A DNA stretch of 64,000 nucleotides from Acidovorax radicis N35 (GTDB lineage Bacteria > Pseudomonadota > Gammaproteobacteria > Burkholderiales > Burkholderiaceae_C). How positions within the stretch are numbered: the first letter of the stretch is position 1; each line of letters starts with the position of its first letter. The stretch spans positions 682,001 through 746,000 of the forward strand of contig NZ_AFBG01000019.1 in NCBI RefSeq assembly GCF_000204195.1, read 5' to 3'. Positions 18,266 through 28,491 of this stretch are shown here, piece by piece. The position numbers and the translations under genes were made by a program. A model generated the notes under the pieces. That model was not told where the DNA came from, searched no databases, and saw only the letters and a program-made list of their open reading frames with translations.

Positions 18266-19009
18266 TCACGTAATAGTCACGGTGTAGTGAAAGGCATGTG
18301 CATCGCCGCGCGTGGTGCGCCATTCGACACAGCGCCCTCCCAGGTCGTAGGCGGCCCGGTGCACCACCACGCCCGGATGGCCTGCGGCCAGCCCCAGGTG
18401 GCTGGCCTGCGGGGCTGTCAGCACAGCAAAACCAATGTCGTCCACGGCGCGGTGCACATGCACGCCGCAGCGGCGCGCGAACATGGGGTACAGCAGGTCG
18501 TCCCAGTCGGCGGTGCTGCCTTCGGACAGGGGCGCGAACACATCCAGCGGCAGCCACAGGTCCTCCAGCAGACAAGGCAGGTCGGCTAGCAGGCGCAAAC
18601 GCTGCAACCGCAGCACCATCTCGCCCGTGGCCAGGCCCAGCCTGCGGGCCACGGCGGCCGGTGCCGCCACGCGCTGGCGCGACAGGATGCGCGAGCGCGG
18701 CATTTCGCCACTGCCGCTGTCAAACCGGAAAAACCGCAGCATCGACGCACCGGCAATGCCCTGGCGCACAAAGGTGCCCCGGCCGTGCACGCGCTCGACC
18801 AGGCCTTCCGCCACCAGAAGTTCCAGTGCACGGCGCATGGTGCCCAGCGCCACCTGGTGCTCCGTGGCCAGCAGGCTTTCTGCCGGCAGGGCCGAGCCGG
18901 GCGGCCATTCCCCGGCCACCACGCGGGCACGCAGTGCAGCAGCCAGGGCGGCGTAGCGGCTTAGGCCCGGGACACTGTCAAAGGCAACAACTTTGTGGGA
19001 TGTGGTCAT
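18266..19009 (-). CDS. GntR-family transcriptional regulator with UTRA domain (HutC subfamily)
   Basis: 247 residues: N-terminal winged helix (YAALAAALRARVVAGEWPPGSALPAESLLATEHQVALGTMRRALELLVAEGLVERVHGRGTFV) and a UTRA ligand domain to the C-terminus. Likely represses the downstream Bug-amidohydrolase operon (122 bp away, same strand) until a small acid binds. A tandem CTATAG-tcct-CTATAG element sits 8 bp upstream of its own start, suggesting autoregulation. The ligand is unknown. Confidence 0.92.
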   Translation of the reverse strand: MTTSHKVVAFDSVPGLSRYAALAAALRARVVAGEWPPGSALPAESLLATEHQVALGTMRRALELLVAEGLVERVHGRGTFVRQGIAGASMLRFFRFDSGSGEMPRSRILSRQRVAAPAAVARRLGLATGEMVLRLQRLRLLADLPCLLEDLWLPLDVFAPLSEGSTADWDDLLYPMFARRCGVHVHRAVDDIGFAVLTAPQASHLGLAAGHPGVVVHRAAYDLGGRCVEWRTTRGDAHAFHYTVTIT

Positions 19010-19017
19010 ACCAAGAA

Positions 19018-19033
19018 CTATAGTCCTCTATAG
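19018..19033 (-). promoter_or_regulatory. CTATAG-N4-CTATAG element, candidate GntR operator
   Basis: Two copies of CTATAG (itself palindromic) separated by 4 bp lie 8-24 bp upstream of the gntR start. The element overlaps a possible -10 (TATAGT on the minus strand). Position and symmetry fit an autoregulatory site of a dimeric GntR protein; no second copy was seen before the Bug gene. Confidence 0.35.
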
Positions 19034-19110
19034 GTCTTGATGCAACGCGCAAATACCGCAGACGGTGTAAAAAAACAGCTGCGGGAATAATCCGTCGCCG
19101 GGCAGGACTT

Positions 19111-19171
19111 ATTAACTATCGAATAGATAGCAACAAATGACGCCCATCAAGCGCTGAAGGCCGTTTTCACC
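19111..19171 (+). repeat. Dispersed palindromic repeat, copy b (diverged)
   Basis: aactatcgaatagatagcaa followed by catcaagcgctgaagg and a T-rich end. The first half lacks the AGCGCTT arm, so the hairpin is degraded. It lies between gntR and dbpA, both on the minus strand, downstream of dbpA. Confidence 0.5.
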
Positions 19172-19236
19172 CAAATATTCACCTACTACCAGCGCAGCCA
19201 GCCTCCGCGCAGCGGCGCTGGCCCCACGTTGGCGAC

Positions 19237-20640
<1,404 letters not shown>

Positions 20641-20690
20641 GGGCCGATTATCCGGCCCCAGCGATTGAGACCCCGGTATCCGGGCAACTA

Positions 20691-20708
20691 CCTTACGCAC
20701 GCGTAAGG
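20691..20708. promoter_or_regulatory. 8-bp palindrome ccttacgc-ac-gcgtaagg between dbpA and the GGDEF/EAL gene
   Basis: A perfect dyad with a 2-bp centre in the 165-bp divergent promoter region. A second dyad, gggccg-N6-cggccc, lies at 20641-20658 next to the dbpA start. Either could be an operator; the regulator is unknown. Confidence 0.3.
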
Positions 20709-20805
20709 CGTATCGGCTATAACCGAAAGAACATATTTGCGGCCTGCACGGGGCCGCTTTGCCGTGCAATCGGGATGGGGACACGCTCTCAGCATCGGGT
20801 GGGAT

Positions 20806-22878
20806 ATGCCAGATTCAACCAACGCAGCCAATCCCCCCGGGCAAGGGGGCTCTAGCGACTCGCTGCTGCGCCTGATCGCCGACTCCATACCCGCGCTGAT
20901 GGCCTACTACGATGTGCCCGCACTGCGCTGCCAGTTCGCCAACCAGGGCTACGCGGCCTACAACGGCCACACGACCGAATCCATCCTGGGCCTCACGGTG
21001 CAGCAGGCCATTGGCGACAAAGCCTGGCAGGCGATCCAGCCGCATGTGGAGCGGTCCACCCGCCGCGAACACGTGAAGTACACGCGCGAGCAGACGCTTC
21101 CCAACGGCGAGGTCCGCATGATCGAGGTCAACTTGATCCCGCACTTCGACGCCACCTCGGCACAGTTGGGTTCGTTTGTGCTGATCACCGATATCACCGA
21201 ACGCTGGCGCGCGGAACGCCAGGTGCGCCAGAGCGAAGAGCGCATGCGCAAGTTCACCGAGGCTACGGACGAGGCCATCGTGTTCCACCGCGACGGCATC
21301 ATCACCGACGGCAACGAGGCACTCACCCGCCTGACAGGCTATGCGCTGCAGGAGGTGGTGGGCGTCTCGATCTTCCACTTCATCAGCCCCGAATGGCGGG
21401 CCGTGGCACTCGACTACACGCGCACCGGGCGCGAAGACCCCTACGAGGTCACCATCCGCCACAAGGATGGCCACGCCATTCCCGTGGAAGTGGTGGGCAA
21501 GACCATGCCGATGCACCATGCGGACTACCGCATCGTGGTGGTGCGGGACATCACCGCGCGCAAGCAGGCGCAGGAGCGCGAGGCCTTCATTGCGCTGCAC
21601 GACACCCTCACGCAATTGCCCAACCGGCACTTCCTGATGGAGCAGCTGTCGCAGGTGCTTTCGCTGGCCCGCAGGCGCCATGGCCGTGCAGCCGTACTTT
21701 TTGTGAACCTGGACCATTTCAAGACGGTGAACGATTCGCTGGGCCACCATGCGGGCGATCAGTTGCTGTGCAATGTGGCCGAACGCCTGCGCCAGGGCGT
21801 GCGCGACGCCGACGTGGTGGCGCGGCTGGGCGGCGACGAGTTTGTGGTGGTGCTGACCGATGTGCAGGGCCCCGACGATGCCGCCCGGGTGGCCGACAAG
21901 CTGCTGGAGTCCATGCACGGCGTGTTCACCCTGGGCCAGGTGCCGCTGACGGTATCCCCCTCGATCGGCATCAGCCTTTTCCCGGAACATGCCGCCACCG
22001 GTGATGCGCTGCTGCGCTGCGCTGATGCGGCCATGCACCACGCCAAGGACAGCGGGCGCGGCAACCGCCAGTTCTACACCCCCAGCATGGAGGCCAGCGC
22101 CATCGACGTGCTGCAGCACGAGCGCCTGCTGCGCGAGGCCATTGTGGACAACGCCTTTGTGCTGCACTACCAGCCGCAGATCTGCCTGGAAGACGGCTCC
22201 CTGCAGGGCCTGGAGGCGCTGGTGCGCTGGCGCCACCCGCAGCGCGGCCTGGTGGGGCCAGACGAGTTCATCACGTTTTCGGAATCGCGCGGCCTCATCA
22301 CCCCCATTGGCCGCTGGGTGATGCGCGAAGCCTGCCGCCAGCTCAAGGCCTGGCAGGACAAGGGCCTGGCCCTGGTGCCGGTGGCGATCAACCTGTCGGC
22401 GCTCGAATTTCGCCAGCGCGATGTGGCTGGCGAGATCGCGGCCGTGCTGCGCGATACCGGCCTGGCGCCGCAGTACCTGGGCATCGAGCTGACCGAATCC
22501 GTGCTGATGCACCAGACCGGCCAGGTGCTGGACACCCTCAACGCCCTCAAGGCGCTGGGCGTGGGCATCTCCATCGACGACTTTGGCACGGGGTATTCGT
22601 CGCTGGCCTACCTCAAGCGCTACCCCATCGACAGCCTCAAGATCGACCGGTCTTTTGTGGTGGACACGCCCGGCAACCCCGACGACGTGGCCATTGTCAC
22701 GGCCATCATCCAGATGGCCCGCAGCCTGCAGCTCAAGACCGTGGCCGAGGGGGTTGAAACCCCGGCACAGGTGCAATTGCTCAAGGACCTGGGGTGCGAC
22801 CTGATCCAGGGGCATGTGGTGTCCGTGCCACTGGACGCCGAGGCGCTCCAGCGCTGGATGCGCGATTTTTCGGCGTGA
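20806..22878 (+). CDS. PAS-PAS-GGDEF-EAL c-di-GMP signalling protein
   Basis: About 690 residues, no obvious membrane segment, so cytoplasmic. Two PAS domains (about 25-140 and 150-270), GGDEF domain with intact GGDEF in RLGGDEFVVVL and a product-inhibition site RDAD five residues before it, then EAL domain with EALVRW, NLSALEF, ELTESVLM, DDFGTGYSSLAYL, KIDRSFV and EGVE. Both cyclase and phosphodiesterase sites look active, so the net activity depends on the PAS sensors. ATG 20806 has a purine-rich leader (GGGTGGG); an in-frame TTG at 20737 is less likely. The stop is followed by amn, 69 bp on. Confidence 0.93.
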   Translation: MPDSTNAANPPGQGGSSDSLLRLIADSIPALMAYYDVPALRCQFANQGYAAYNGHTTESILGLTVQQAIGDKAWQAIQPHVERSTRREHVKYTREQTLPNGEVRMIEVNLIPHFDATSAQLGSFVLITDITERWRAERQVRQSEERMRKFTEATDEAIVFHRDGIITDGNEALTRLTGYALQEVVGVSIFHFISPEWRAVALDYTRTGREDPYEVTIRHKDGHAIPVEVVGKTMPMHHADYRIVVVRDITARKQAQEREAFIALHDTLTQLPNRHFLMEQLSQVLSLARRRHGRAAVLFVNLDHFKTVNDSLGHHAGDQLLCNVAERLRQGVRDADVVARLGGDEFVVVLTDVQGPDDAARVADKLLESMHGVFTLGQVPLTVSPSIGISLFPEHAATGDALLRCADAAMHHAKDSGRGNRQFYTPSMEASAIDVLQHERLLREAIVDNAFVLHYQPQICLEDGSLQGLEALVRWRHPQRGLVGPDEFITFSESRGLITPIGRWVMREACRQLKAWQDKGLALVPVAINLSALEFRQRDVAGEIAAVLRDTGLAPQYLGIELTESVLMHQTGQVLDTLNALKALGVGISIDDFGTGYSSLAYLKRYPIDSLKIDRSFVVDTPGNPDDVAIVTAIIQMARSLQLKTVAEGVETPAQVQLLKDLGCDLIQGHVVSVPLDAEALQRWMRDFSA

Positions 22879-22947
22879 GGACCTGTTCAGCTCCCTTTCC
22901 CGAGGCCCGTCACACAAACACGTTCCCGGCTTGTGGACAATAGGGGC

Positions 22948-24429
22948 ATGCCCCTCATCCCCGACTTCATCGCCCCCACCCGCCACACCGACCCGGCCGA
23001 CGCACTGGCCCAGGTGCAGCGCATCTACCAGCAACAGATTGGCCACCTGCGCGACGCCATGCAGCGTTTTGTGGCGGGTGAAACGCCCGAAGGCGCCGTG
23101 CGCGCGTTCTACCCCTTTGTGCGGGTGCACACCACCACGGTGGCGCGGGCCGATACCAAGCTGGCCTATGGCTTTGTGGAGGGCCCCGGGCGCTACGAAA
23201 CCACCCTCACCCGGCCCGACCTGTTTGCCCACTACTACGCCGAGCAGTTCCGTCTGCTGCGTGCCAGCCACAACGTGGAGCTGGAAGTGGGCACCAGTGC
23301 CCACCCCATTCCGATCCACTTCTCATTTGCCGAGCACGACCACATCGAGGGCACGCTGACACCCGAGCGCCGCATGCTGATGCGCGACGTGTTCGACCTG
23401 CCCGACCTGGCAGCCATGGACGACGGCATTGCCAACGGCACCTGGCAAGCCCGCCCGGGCGAGGCACAACCCCTGTCGCTGTTCACCGCACCACGCGTGG
23501 ACTACTCGCTGCACCGCCTGCGCCACTACACCGGCACGGCACCCGAGTGGTTCCAGAACTTCGTGCTGTTCACCAACTACCAGTTCTACATCGACGAATT
23601 CGTGCGCCTGGGCCATGCCGAGATGGCCAAACCCGACAGCGAGTACATCGCCTTCATCGAGCCGGGCAATGTTGTGACCCGCCGCGTGGGATTGAGTGCC
23701 CAGCCCGGCGACGAACTGGGCGTGGCCCCGCCGCGCTTGCCGCAAATGCCTGGCTACCACCTCGTGCGCGCGGACAGCAGCGGCATCACCATGGTCAACA
23801 TCGGCGTCGGCCCCGCCAACGCCAAGACCATCACCGACCACATCGCCGTGCTGCGCCCGCACGCCTGGATGATGCTGGGCCACTGCGCGGGCCTGCGCAA
23901 CAGCCAGCGGCTGGGCGACTACGTGCTGGCCCACGCCTACGTGCGCGAAGACCATGTGCTCGACGAAGACCTGCCGCTGTGGGTTCCCATCCCGGCGCTG
24001 GCCGAGATCCAGCTGGCACTCCAGCAGGCCGTGGCCGACATCACGCAGATCAGCGGCGCGGATTTGAAACGCGTGATGCGCACCGGCACCGTGGCCAGCA
24101 CCGACAACCGCAACTGGGAGCTGCTGCCCGACAACACGCCCCAGCGCCGCTTCAGCCAGAGCCGCGCCGTGGCGCTGGACATGGAAAGCGCCACCATCGC
24201 CGCCAACGGCTTTCGCTTTCGCGTGCCCTACGGCACCCTGCTGTGCGTGAGCGACAAGCCCCTGCATGGGGAGATCAAACTGCCCGGCATGGCCAACCAC
24301 TTCTACCGCGAGCGTGTGGACCAGCATCTGCGCATCGGCATGCGCGCCATCGAAATCCTGCGCAACGGTGGCGTGGACCGGCTGCACAGCCGCAAGCTGC
24401 GCAGTTTTGCCGAAGTCGCCTTCCAGTAA
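22948..24429 (+). CDS. amn: AMP nucleosidase
   Basis: Cleaves AMP to adenine and ribose 5-phosphate, adjusting the adenylate pool. About 493 residues, close to the E. coli enzyme (484). It has an N-terminal AMP nucleosidase domain (PIPIHFSFAEHDHIEG) and a C-terminal phosphorylase-like domain with VNIGVGPANAKTITDH, LRNSQRLGDYVLAHAYVREDHVLDEDLP and ALDMESATIAANGFRFRVPYGTLLCVSDKP. ATG 22948 (MPLIPDF) is favoured; GTG 22933 is an alternative. It lies between two c-di-GMP genes on the same strand. Confidence 0.95.
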   Translation: MPLIPDFIAPTRHTDPADALAQVQRIYQQQIGHLRDAMQRFVAGETPEGAVRAFYPFVRVHTTTVARADTKLAYGFVEGPGRYETTLTRPDLFAHYYAEQFRLLRASHNVELEVGTSAHPIPIHFSFAEHDHIEGTLTPERRMLMRDVFDLPDLAAMDDGIANGTWQARPGEAQPLSLFTAPRVDYSLHRLRHYTGTAPEWFQNFVLFTNYQFYIDEFVRLGHAEMAKPDSEYIAFIEPGNVVTRRVGLSAQPGDELGVAPPRLPQMPGYHLVRADSSGITMVNIGVGPANAKTITDHIAVLRPHAWMMLGHCAGLRNSQRLGDYVLAHAYVREDHVLDEDLPLWVPIPALAEIQLALQQAVADITQISGADLKRVMRTGTVASTDNRNWELLPDNTPQRRFSQSRAVALDMESATIAANGFRFRVPYGTLLCVSDKPLHGEIKLPGMANHFYRERVDQHLRIGMRAIEILRNGGVDRLHSRKLRSFAEVAFQ

Positions 24430-24459
24430 ACACCCCGAATCACGGGGCCGATTCGACCC

Positions 24460-25596
24460 ATGCCACTGGATTTTTTGACGCTGATGGCCGTCATGGCGGC
24501 CAACCTGTTCATGATCTCGGCCGCGCTGCCCATGATCATGGGCCGGGACGTAGGCCGCGCAGCCCGCCATGTGCAAGCCAGCATGCTGCTGCAGGCCGTA
24601 GCCTGGGCCGCCATCATTGCCTCGTCCACCCTGTGGGACCAGGCGCTGTCCACCGTGTCGATTGCCTGCAATGCAGCAGCGCAGTGGATGCTGTACCGGG
24701 CCCTGGAAGAGTGGCTGGGCCCACGCCCGCTGCGGCGCGTGCTGCTGGCATTGGTGGTCCTGGCACCACTGGGCTACACGCTGGGGTTTGGCCACTACGC
24801 ATGGCGCGTGGGCTGGGCCAACGGGCTGATGGCGGTCATTCTGTGCATCGTGGCGCGCGCCACGCTGTACCCGCGCGTGCTGGCAGATGGGCGCTGGCGC
24901 GCGCTGCTGCTGGGCTGCCTGCTCACGTCGGCCGCTTTCACGCTGGCGCGCGGGCTGCTGGGTGCCTTTACCGACCAATACCCGAGTTTCCGCACCCCCC
25001 ACCCAATCAACTTGGCCGCAGCCCTGGCCACCAATGTGAGCCTGGTGCTTGGCACCGTCGCCGTGCTGGTGGCTTGGCGCTACGAGGCCGAGCAGAAGCT
25101 GCGCACGCTGGCCATGACCGACGGCCTGACGGGCCTGCTCAACCGGCGCGGCTTCACCACGCAGGGGGTCAGCCTTCTGGCCCACGCCATCCGCCACCAG
25201 TTGCCCATGACTGCATTGATGCTGGACCTGGACCACTTCAAACGCGTCAACGACACCCAAGGACATGAGGCCGGGGACCGAGCCCTGCAGCTATTTGCGC
25301 GGCTGCTGGGCGACACGAGCCGCAGCGGCGACCTGGTAGGACGACTGGGCGGCGAGGAGTTTGGCGTGCTGCTGTTGCACAACAGCGCCCCGGCAGGCCT
25401 GTCGTTCGACCGGCGCCTTCGTCGGCGTCTGCATGCGGCCAGCGTGGCAGAACTGGGCTTTGCGCTGGACTACAGCGCCGGAATGGCCGTGATGGAGCCT
25501 GGCGAATCGGGCCTGGCCGAACTCATGGCCCGTGCCGACGGTGCGTTGTACGAGGCAAAAACCGCAGGCCGCGGCCGGTTGATGGCGGCATCCTGA
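24460..25596 (+). CDS. Membrane-bound diguanylate cyclase (GGDEF)
   Basis: 378 residues. Residues 1-205 form about six hydrophobic segments (an MHYT/MASE-like sensor I cannot name), then a GGDEF domain: DGLTGLLNRRGF, MLDLDHFKRVNDTQGHEAGD, RLGGEEFGVLL with an I-site RSGD five residues upstream, so the enzyme is likely active and feedback-inhibited. No EAL domain. It makes c-di-GMP at the inner membrane. It starts 30 bp after amn and is probably co-transcribed with it. It ends before a copy of the dispersed repeat. Confidence 0.92.
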   Translation: MPLDFLTLMAVMAANLFMISAALPMIMGRDVGRAARHVQASMLLQAVAWAAIIASSTLWDQALSTVSIACNAAAQWMLYRALEEWLGPRPLRRVLLALVVLAPLGYTLGFGHYAWRVGWANGLMAVILCIVARATLYPRVLADGRWRALLLGCLLTSAAFTLARGLLGAFTDQYPSFRTPHPINLAAALATNVSLVLGTVAVLVAWRYEAEQKLRTLAMTDGLTGLLNRRGFTTQGVSLLAHAIRHQLPMTALMLDLDHFKRVNDTQGHEAGDRALQLFARLLGDTSRSGDLVGRLGGEEFGVLLLHNSAPAGLSFDRRLRRRLHAASVAELGFALDYSAGMAVMEPGESGLAELMARADGALYEAKTAGRGRLMAAS

Positions 25597-25617
25597 GCCT
25601 TGCACCAGGAGGTGAAT

Positions 25618-25672
25618 GCTATTTTTTGAGTAGCAAAGAGCGTTTGACAAATAAGCGCTAGCAGCCTTTTTT
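25618..25672 (+). repeat. Dispersed palindromic repeat, copy c
   Basis: gctattttttgagtagcaaagagcgtttgacaaataagcgctagcagcctttttt: gctat...gtagc and a T-run end match the family. It lies between the convergent diguanylate cyclase and PaiB-like genes, where it may serve as a terminator. Confidence 0.65.
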
Positions 25673-25680
25673 CATGCCCC

Positions 25681-26307
25681 TCACGGAACCACTAGCCGGG
25701 CCACATCGTGCGCGGCGCCCGAGCCCTCCTTGGACAGGTGTTCGATCAGGCTACGCCGATCCGCCTCGGTGCGTTGCTGCGACAGGAACCGTTTTCCCGT
25801 CAGATGATCGATATCGATTTCAAAACCCCGCAAACGCCGGGCGACCTCTTCCACAAACCCGGAGTCGGCATGCTCCAGCAGCCACGGCGCGTCGCGCCGG
25901 GCCTCCTGCGAGAGCGTGAGCGCCTGCAGGTGGGCCTGCAGCCAGTCACGGCAATCGACGCAGCGCAGGCGCCCCCGCGCCTCGACAGCCGCATAGTTCC
26001 AGCTGGGTGCCAGGCGGCCGCTGCGCTGGCCATTCACATACCAGCGCGGTGAAATGTAGGCGTTGGGACTCTGAAAAACGGCCAGCACCTCGGCGCCGTT
26101 CATGCCCGGCTGCAGCAGCGGGTGCCCCCGCGCCGCATGTCCCCGCAGCCGTGTGGGTCCACCCTCTTCGGTGCAGAGTTCCAGGGGCAGCAGATTCGCC
26201 TCCAGCCCCTGGCGCGTCACGGCCACCACCGTGGCCAATGGATAGACGCGCATGAGGTGGTGGATGGCATGGGGGTCTTCCAGCTGGAAAAGGGGTTGGC
26301 TGTGCAT
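25681..26307 (-). CDS. PaiB-like FMN-binding negative transcriptional regulator
   Basis: 208 residues. The family signature starts MHSQPLFQLEDPHAIHHLMRVYPLATVV, with PLELCTEEGG, GHAARGHPL, VFQSPNAYISPRWY and a C-terminal CRxWLxAHLQALT...FVEEVARRLRGFEIDIDHLTGKRFLSQQ. PaiB proteins are FMN-binding split barrels, first named for regulating sporulation and protease genes in Bacillus; their role here is unclear. The frame is open upstream to 26481, but ATG 26307 gives the conserved start. It is downstream of an AraC-type gene on the same strand (115 bp). Confidence 0.88.
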   Translation of the reverse strand: MHSQPLFQLEDPHAIHHLMRVYPLATVVAVTRQGLEANLLPLELCTEEGGPTRLRGHAARGHPLLQPGMNGAEVLAVFQSPNAYISPRWYVNGQRSGRLAPSWNYAAVEARGRLRCVDCRDWLQAHLQALTLSQEARRDAPWLLEHADSGFVEEVARRLRGFEIDIDHLTGKRFLSQQRTEADRRSLIEHLSKEGSGAAHDVARLVVP

Positions 26308-26422
26308 GGCATTGGGGCAATCAGAAACCCACAGTCTGGCCCTGGGCAAGGTTTGCGTCTTGAACGTTTCGGCCACGCTCCAATCGCAGCCCGAGGAAGG
26401 CCCTACCGATTCGGAGCCGTTT

Positions 26423-27214
26423 TTATCCGAACAAGCGGACCAGCGGAGCCGGTGGCGGCACTGTGGGCGTAAAGCCGCCAAACCGGCGGAACTCCCGGGT
26501 CATGTGCGCCTGATCGGTGTAACCAGCCGCCACGGCCACCCCGCTGAGCGGGCCACCTCCGGCATCCAGCAGCTCCAGGGCCCGCTGGAAACGCAAAACA
26601 CCCGATAGGGTCCGAAGGGGGAAGCCGGCCACCGCCACAATGTCCCGGCGCAGGGTGCGCGACGAACTTTCTGCACCCGGCACATCGCCATAGGCTCCCG
26701 CCTGAATGCGCCTTTTCATCTGCGCGATGGCCTGGAGTGCCCGGCCATGCGCGGCAGTGACCACCGCCCGCGCAGCCAACGTACTGACCGCGGCACACAA
26801 GGCGGCCTGGGCACGCGGCACGGTGTCTGCGCGCACCACCGCATCGGCCAGCGGACCCAGCAGCGCCAAGGCACATGGCCCCGTGAGGGCCTGGTTGCGC
26901 AGCGTGCGGGGCACAACCCCCAGGCACACACCGCCCCAGCCCATGTGAAAGCGCACGCCCACCAGCACGGTGTTGGCGCGCAACACCACCTGCGTGGCCG
27001 TGTCGGCGGGGCCCGCCACGACCAGCCGGACCGACGCCACAGAGCTGTCCGGATGCAGCACACAATGCGCGACCAGGTCCATGCGGCCGTCTGGCAGCAC
27101 CCGCTGCGGCTGCCCCGCAGCCAGGCCATAGCGCCACACCGCTTCGATCCGGGTGGCATCCAGTGTGCCCAACGGCAGCTCTACATAACCGAGGTCCAGC
27201 ACAGCAATTCCCAT
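26423..27214 (-). CDS. AraC-family transcriptional regulator
   Basis: 263 residues. Two HTH motifs at the C-terminus: VAGFPLRTLSGVLRFQRALELLDAGG and GVAVAAGYTDQAHMTREFRRFGGFTP, with a preceding segment similar to the DUF6597/ligand domain that begins LPLGTLDATRIEAVWRYG. ATG 27214 has an excellent ribosome site (AAAGGGG), though the frame is open upstream to 27334. It is divergent from nodI (127 bp) and lies upstream of the PaiB-like gene; either could be a target. Confidence 0.9.
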   Translation of the reverse strand: MGIAVLDLGYVELPLGTLDATRIEAVWRYGLAAGQPQRVLPDGRMDLVAHCVLHPDSSVASVRLVVAGPADTATQVVLRANTVLVGVRFHMGWGGVCLGVVPRTLRNQALTGPCALALLGPLADAVVRADTVPRAQAALCAAVSTLAARAVVTAAHGRALQAIAQMKRRIQAGAYGDVPGAESSSRTLRRDIVAVAGFPLRTLSGVLRFQRALELLDAGGGPLSGVAVAAGYTDQAHMTREFRRFGGFTPTVPPPAPLVRLFG

Positions 27215-27341
27215 ATCCCCTTTCGTTCCGTCATGCGCCTTGCGCGACAAATCCTTGCCCCACACCATGGCGCGGCAACCGGCCAATGGGCTCTTGGCAC
27301 CCCGCCGCCCTGGGAGCGCCAGCATCGCACACAATCAACCC

Positions 27342-28283
27342 ATGACCGTACTCTTTGAAGCCCTGAACCTGCGCAAACGCTATGGCGAAACCACCGTGGT
27401 CGACGACGTGTCGTTTGCCATTGCCCCCGGCGAATGCCTGGGCGTCATCGGCCCCAACGGCGCAGGCAAGACCACCACCATCCGCATGTGCCTGGGCCTG
27501 GCGGCGCCCGATGGAGGTGCGGTGCACTTCCATCCGAAAGCGGGTGGCACCCCGCTGCACATGCCGCGCGATGCGCTGGCCATCAAGGCGCAGCTGGGCG
27601 TGGTCACGCAGTTCGACACACTGGACCCAGACTTCACCTGTGCCGAAAACCTGCGCGTCTTCGGCCGCTACTTTGGCATCAAGGGTACGGTGATGGACGA
27701 AAGAGTGCCTCAGTTGCTGGAGTTCGCTGCCCTCACCCACAAGGCAGATGCCAAGCCGGGCGAGCTGTCGGGCGGCATGAAACGGCGCCTGTCGCTGGCT
27801 CGCTCGCTGGTCAACAACCCGCGCCTGCTGTTGCTGGACGAGCCCACCACCGGCTTGGACCCGCAGGCCCGCCATCTGATGTGGGAGCGGCTGCAACTCC
27901 TGCTGCAGCAAGGCAAGTCGATTCTGCTGACCACGCACTTCATGGACGAAGCCGAGCGCCTGTGCTCGCGCCTTCTGGTACTGGACCATGGCAAGAAGAT
28001 CGCCGAAGGCCGCCCGCGCGAACTGATCGCCCAGCACTTGGAGCCCGATGTGGTGGAGGTGTTTGGGGTGGGCGCCGTCCAGATGGCCGAGGATGCCGCG
28101 CTGCGCGCCTTGGCCGCCCGCGTGGAAATCAGCGGCGAGACCGTATTTTTCTACACCCAGAACGCCCAGCCGCTGCTGCAGGCGCTGGCCACCCACGGCC
28201 ACCTGCGCACGCTGCACCGACCGGCGAACCTGGAGGACCTGTTCCTCAAGCTCACGGGACGGCAGATCCGGGAAGACGGCTGA
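27342..28283 (+). CDS. nodI: NodI-type ABC transporter ATP-binding protein
   Basis: 313 residues. Walker A GPNGAGKTTT, signature LSGGMKRRLSLARSL, Walker B LLLLDEPTTGLD, H-loop TTHFMDEAERLC, then a C-terminal extension as in NodI/DrrA proteins. In rhizobia NodI-NodJ exports Nod factor; relatives in free-living betaproteobacteria are thought to export lipids, polyketides or drugs. The matching permease (nodJ) is encoded 4.9 kb downstream, although nodI and nodJ normally adjoin. ATG 27342 is well placed; the longer upstream frame overlaps the divergent AraC gene's leader. Confidence 0.92.
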   Translation: MTVLFEALNLRKRYGETTVVDDVSFAIAPGECLGVIGPNGAGKTTTIRMCLGLAAPDGGAVHFHPKAGGTPLHMPRDALAIKAQLGVVTQFDTLDPDFTCAENLRVFGRYFGIKGTVMDERVPQLLEFAALTHKADAKPGELSGGMKRRLSLARSLVNNPRLLLLDEPTTGLDPQARHLMWERLQLLLQQGKSILLTTHFMDEAERLCSRLLVLDHGKKIAEGRPRELIAQHLEPDVVEVFGVGAVQMAEDAALRALAARVEISGETVFFYTQNAQPLLQALATHGHLRTLHRPANLEDLFLKLTGRQIREDG

Positions 28284-28286
28284 ACC

Positions 28287-28346
28287 AAAAAGCTACCAAA
28301 ACAATAGCAGCTTGCGCCTGACTGCAAAGCGCCAGAGCTGTTTTCG
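28287..28346 (+). repeat. Dispersed palindromic repeat, copy d
   Basis: aaaaagctaccaaaacaatagcagcttgcgcctgactgcaaagcgccagagctgttttc lies right after the nodI stop. Only parts of the family palindrome remain (agct and gcgc...gcgc). It may terminate nodI transcription. Confidence 0.5.
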
Positions 28347-28491
28347 CCCCAATTTCTTGCCACGGCGCTCCAGGCGTGCAGCGTGCAGGACACAACCACA
28401 CTCCGTCGCCCCAGGCCGTGAAGTTGGCGTGTGCGGCCATTGCCCCGGCCGAAACGGCGGGACAGACTTGGCGCGATTTGCAGGAGATCGC

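Noticed and set aside
22879-22910. Possible half copy of the MITE end (aggacctgttcagctcc)
   Set aside because: Only about ten bases match the element end; could be chance.
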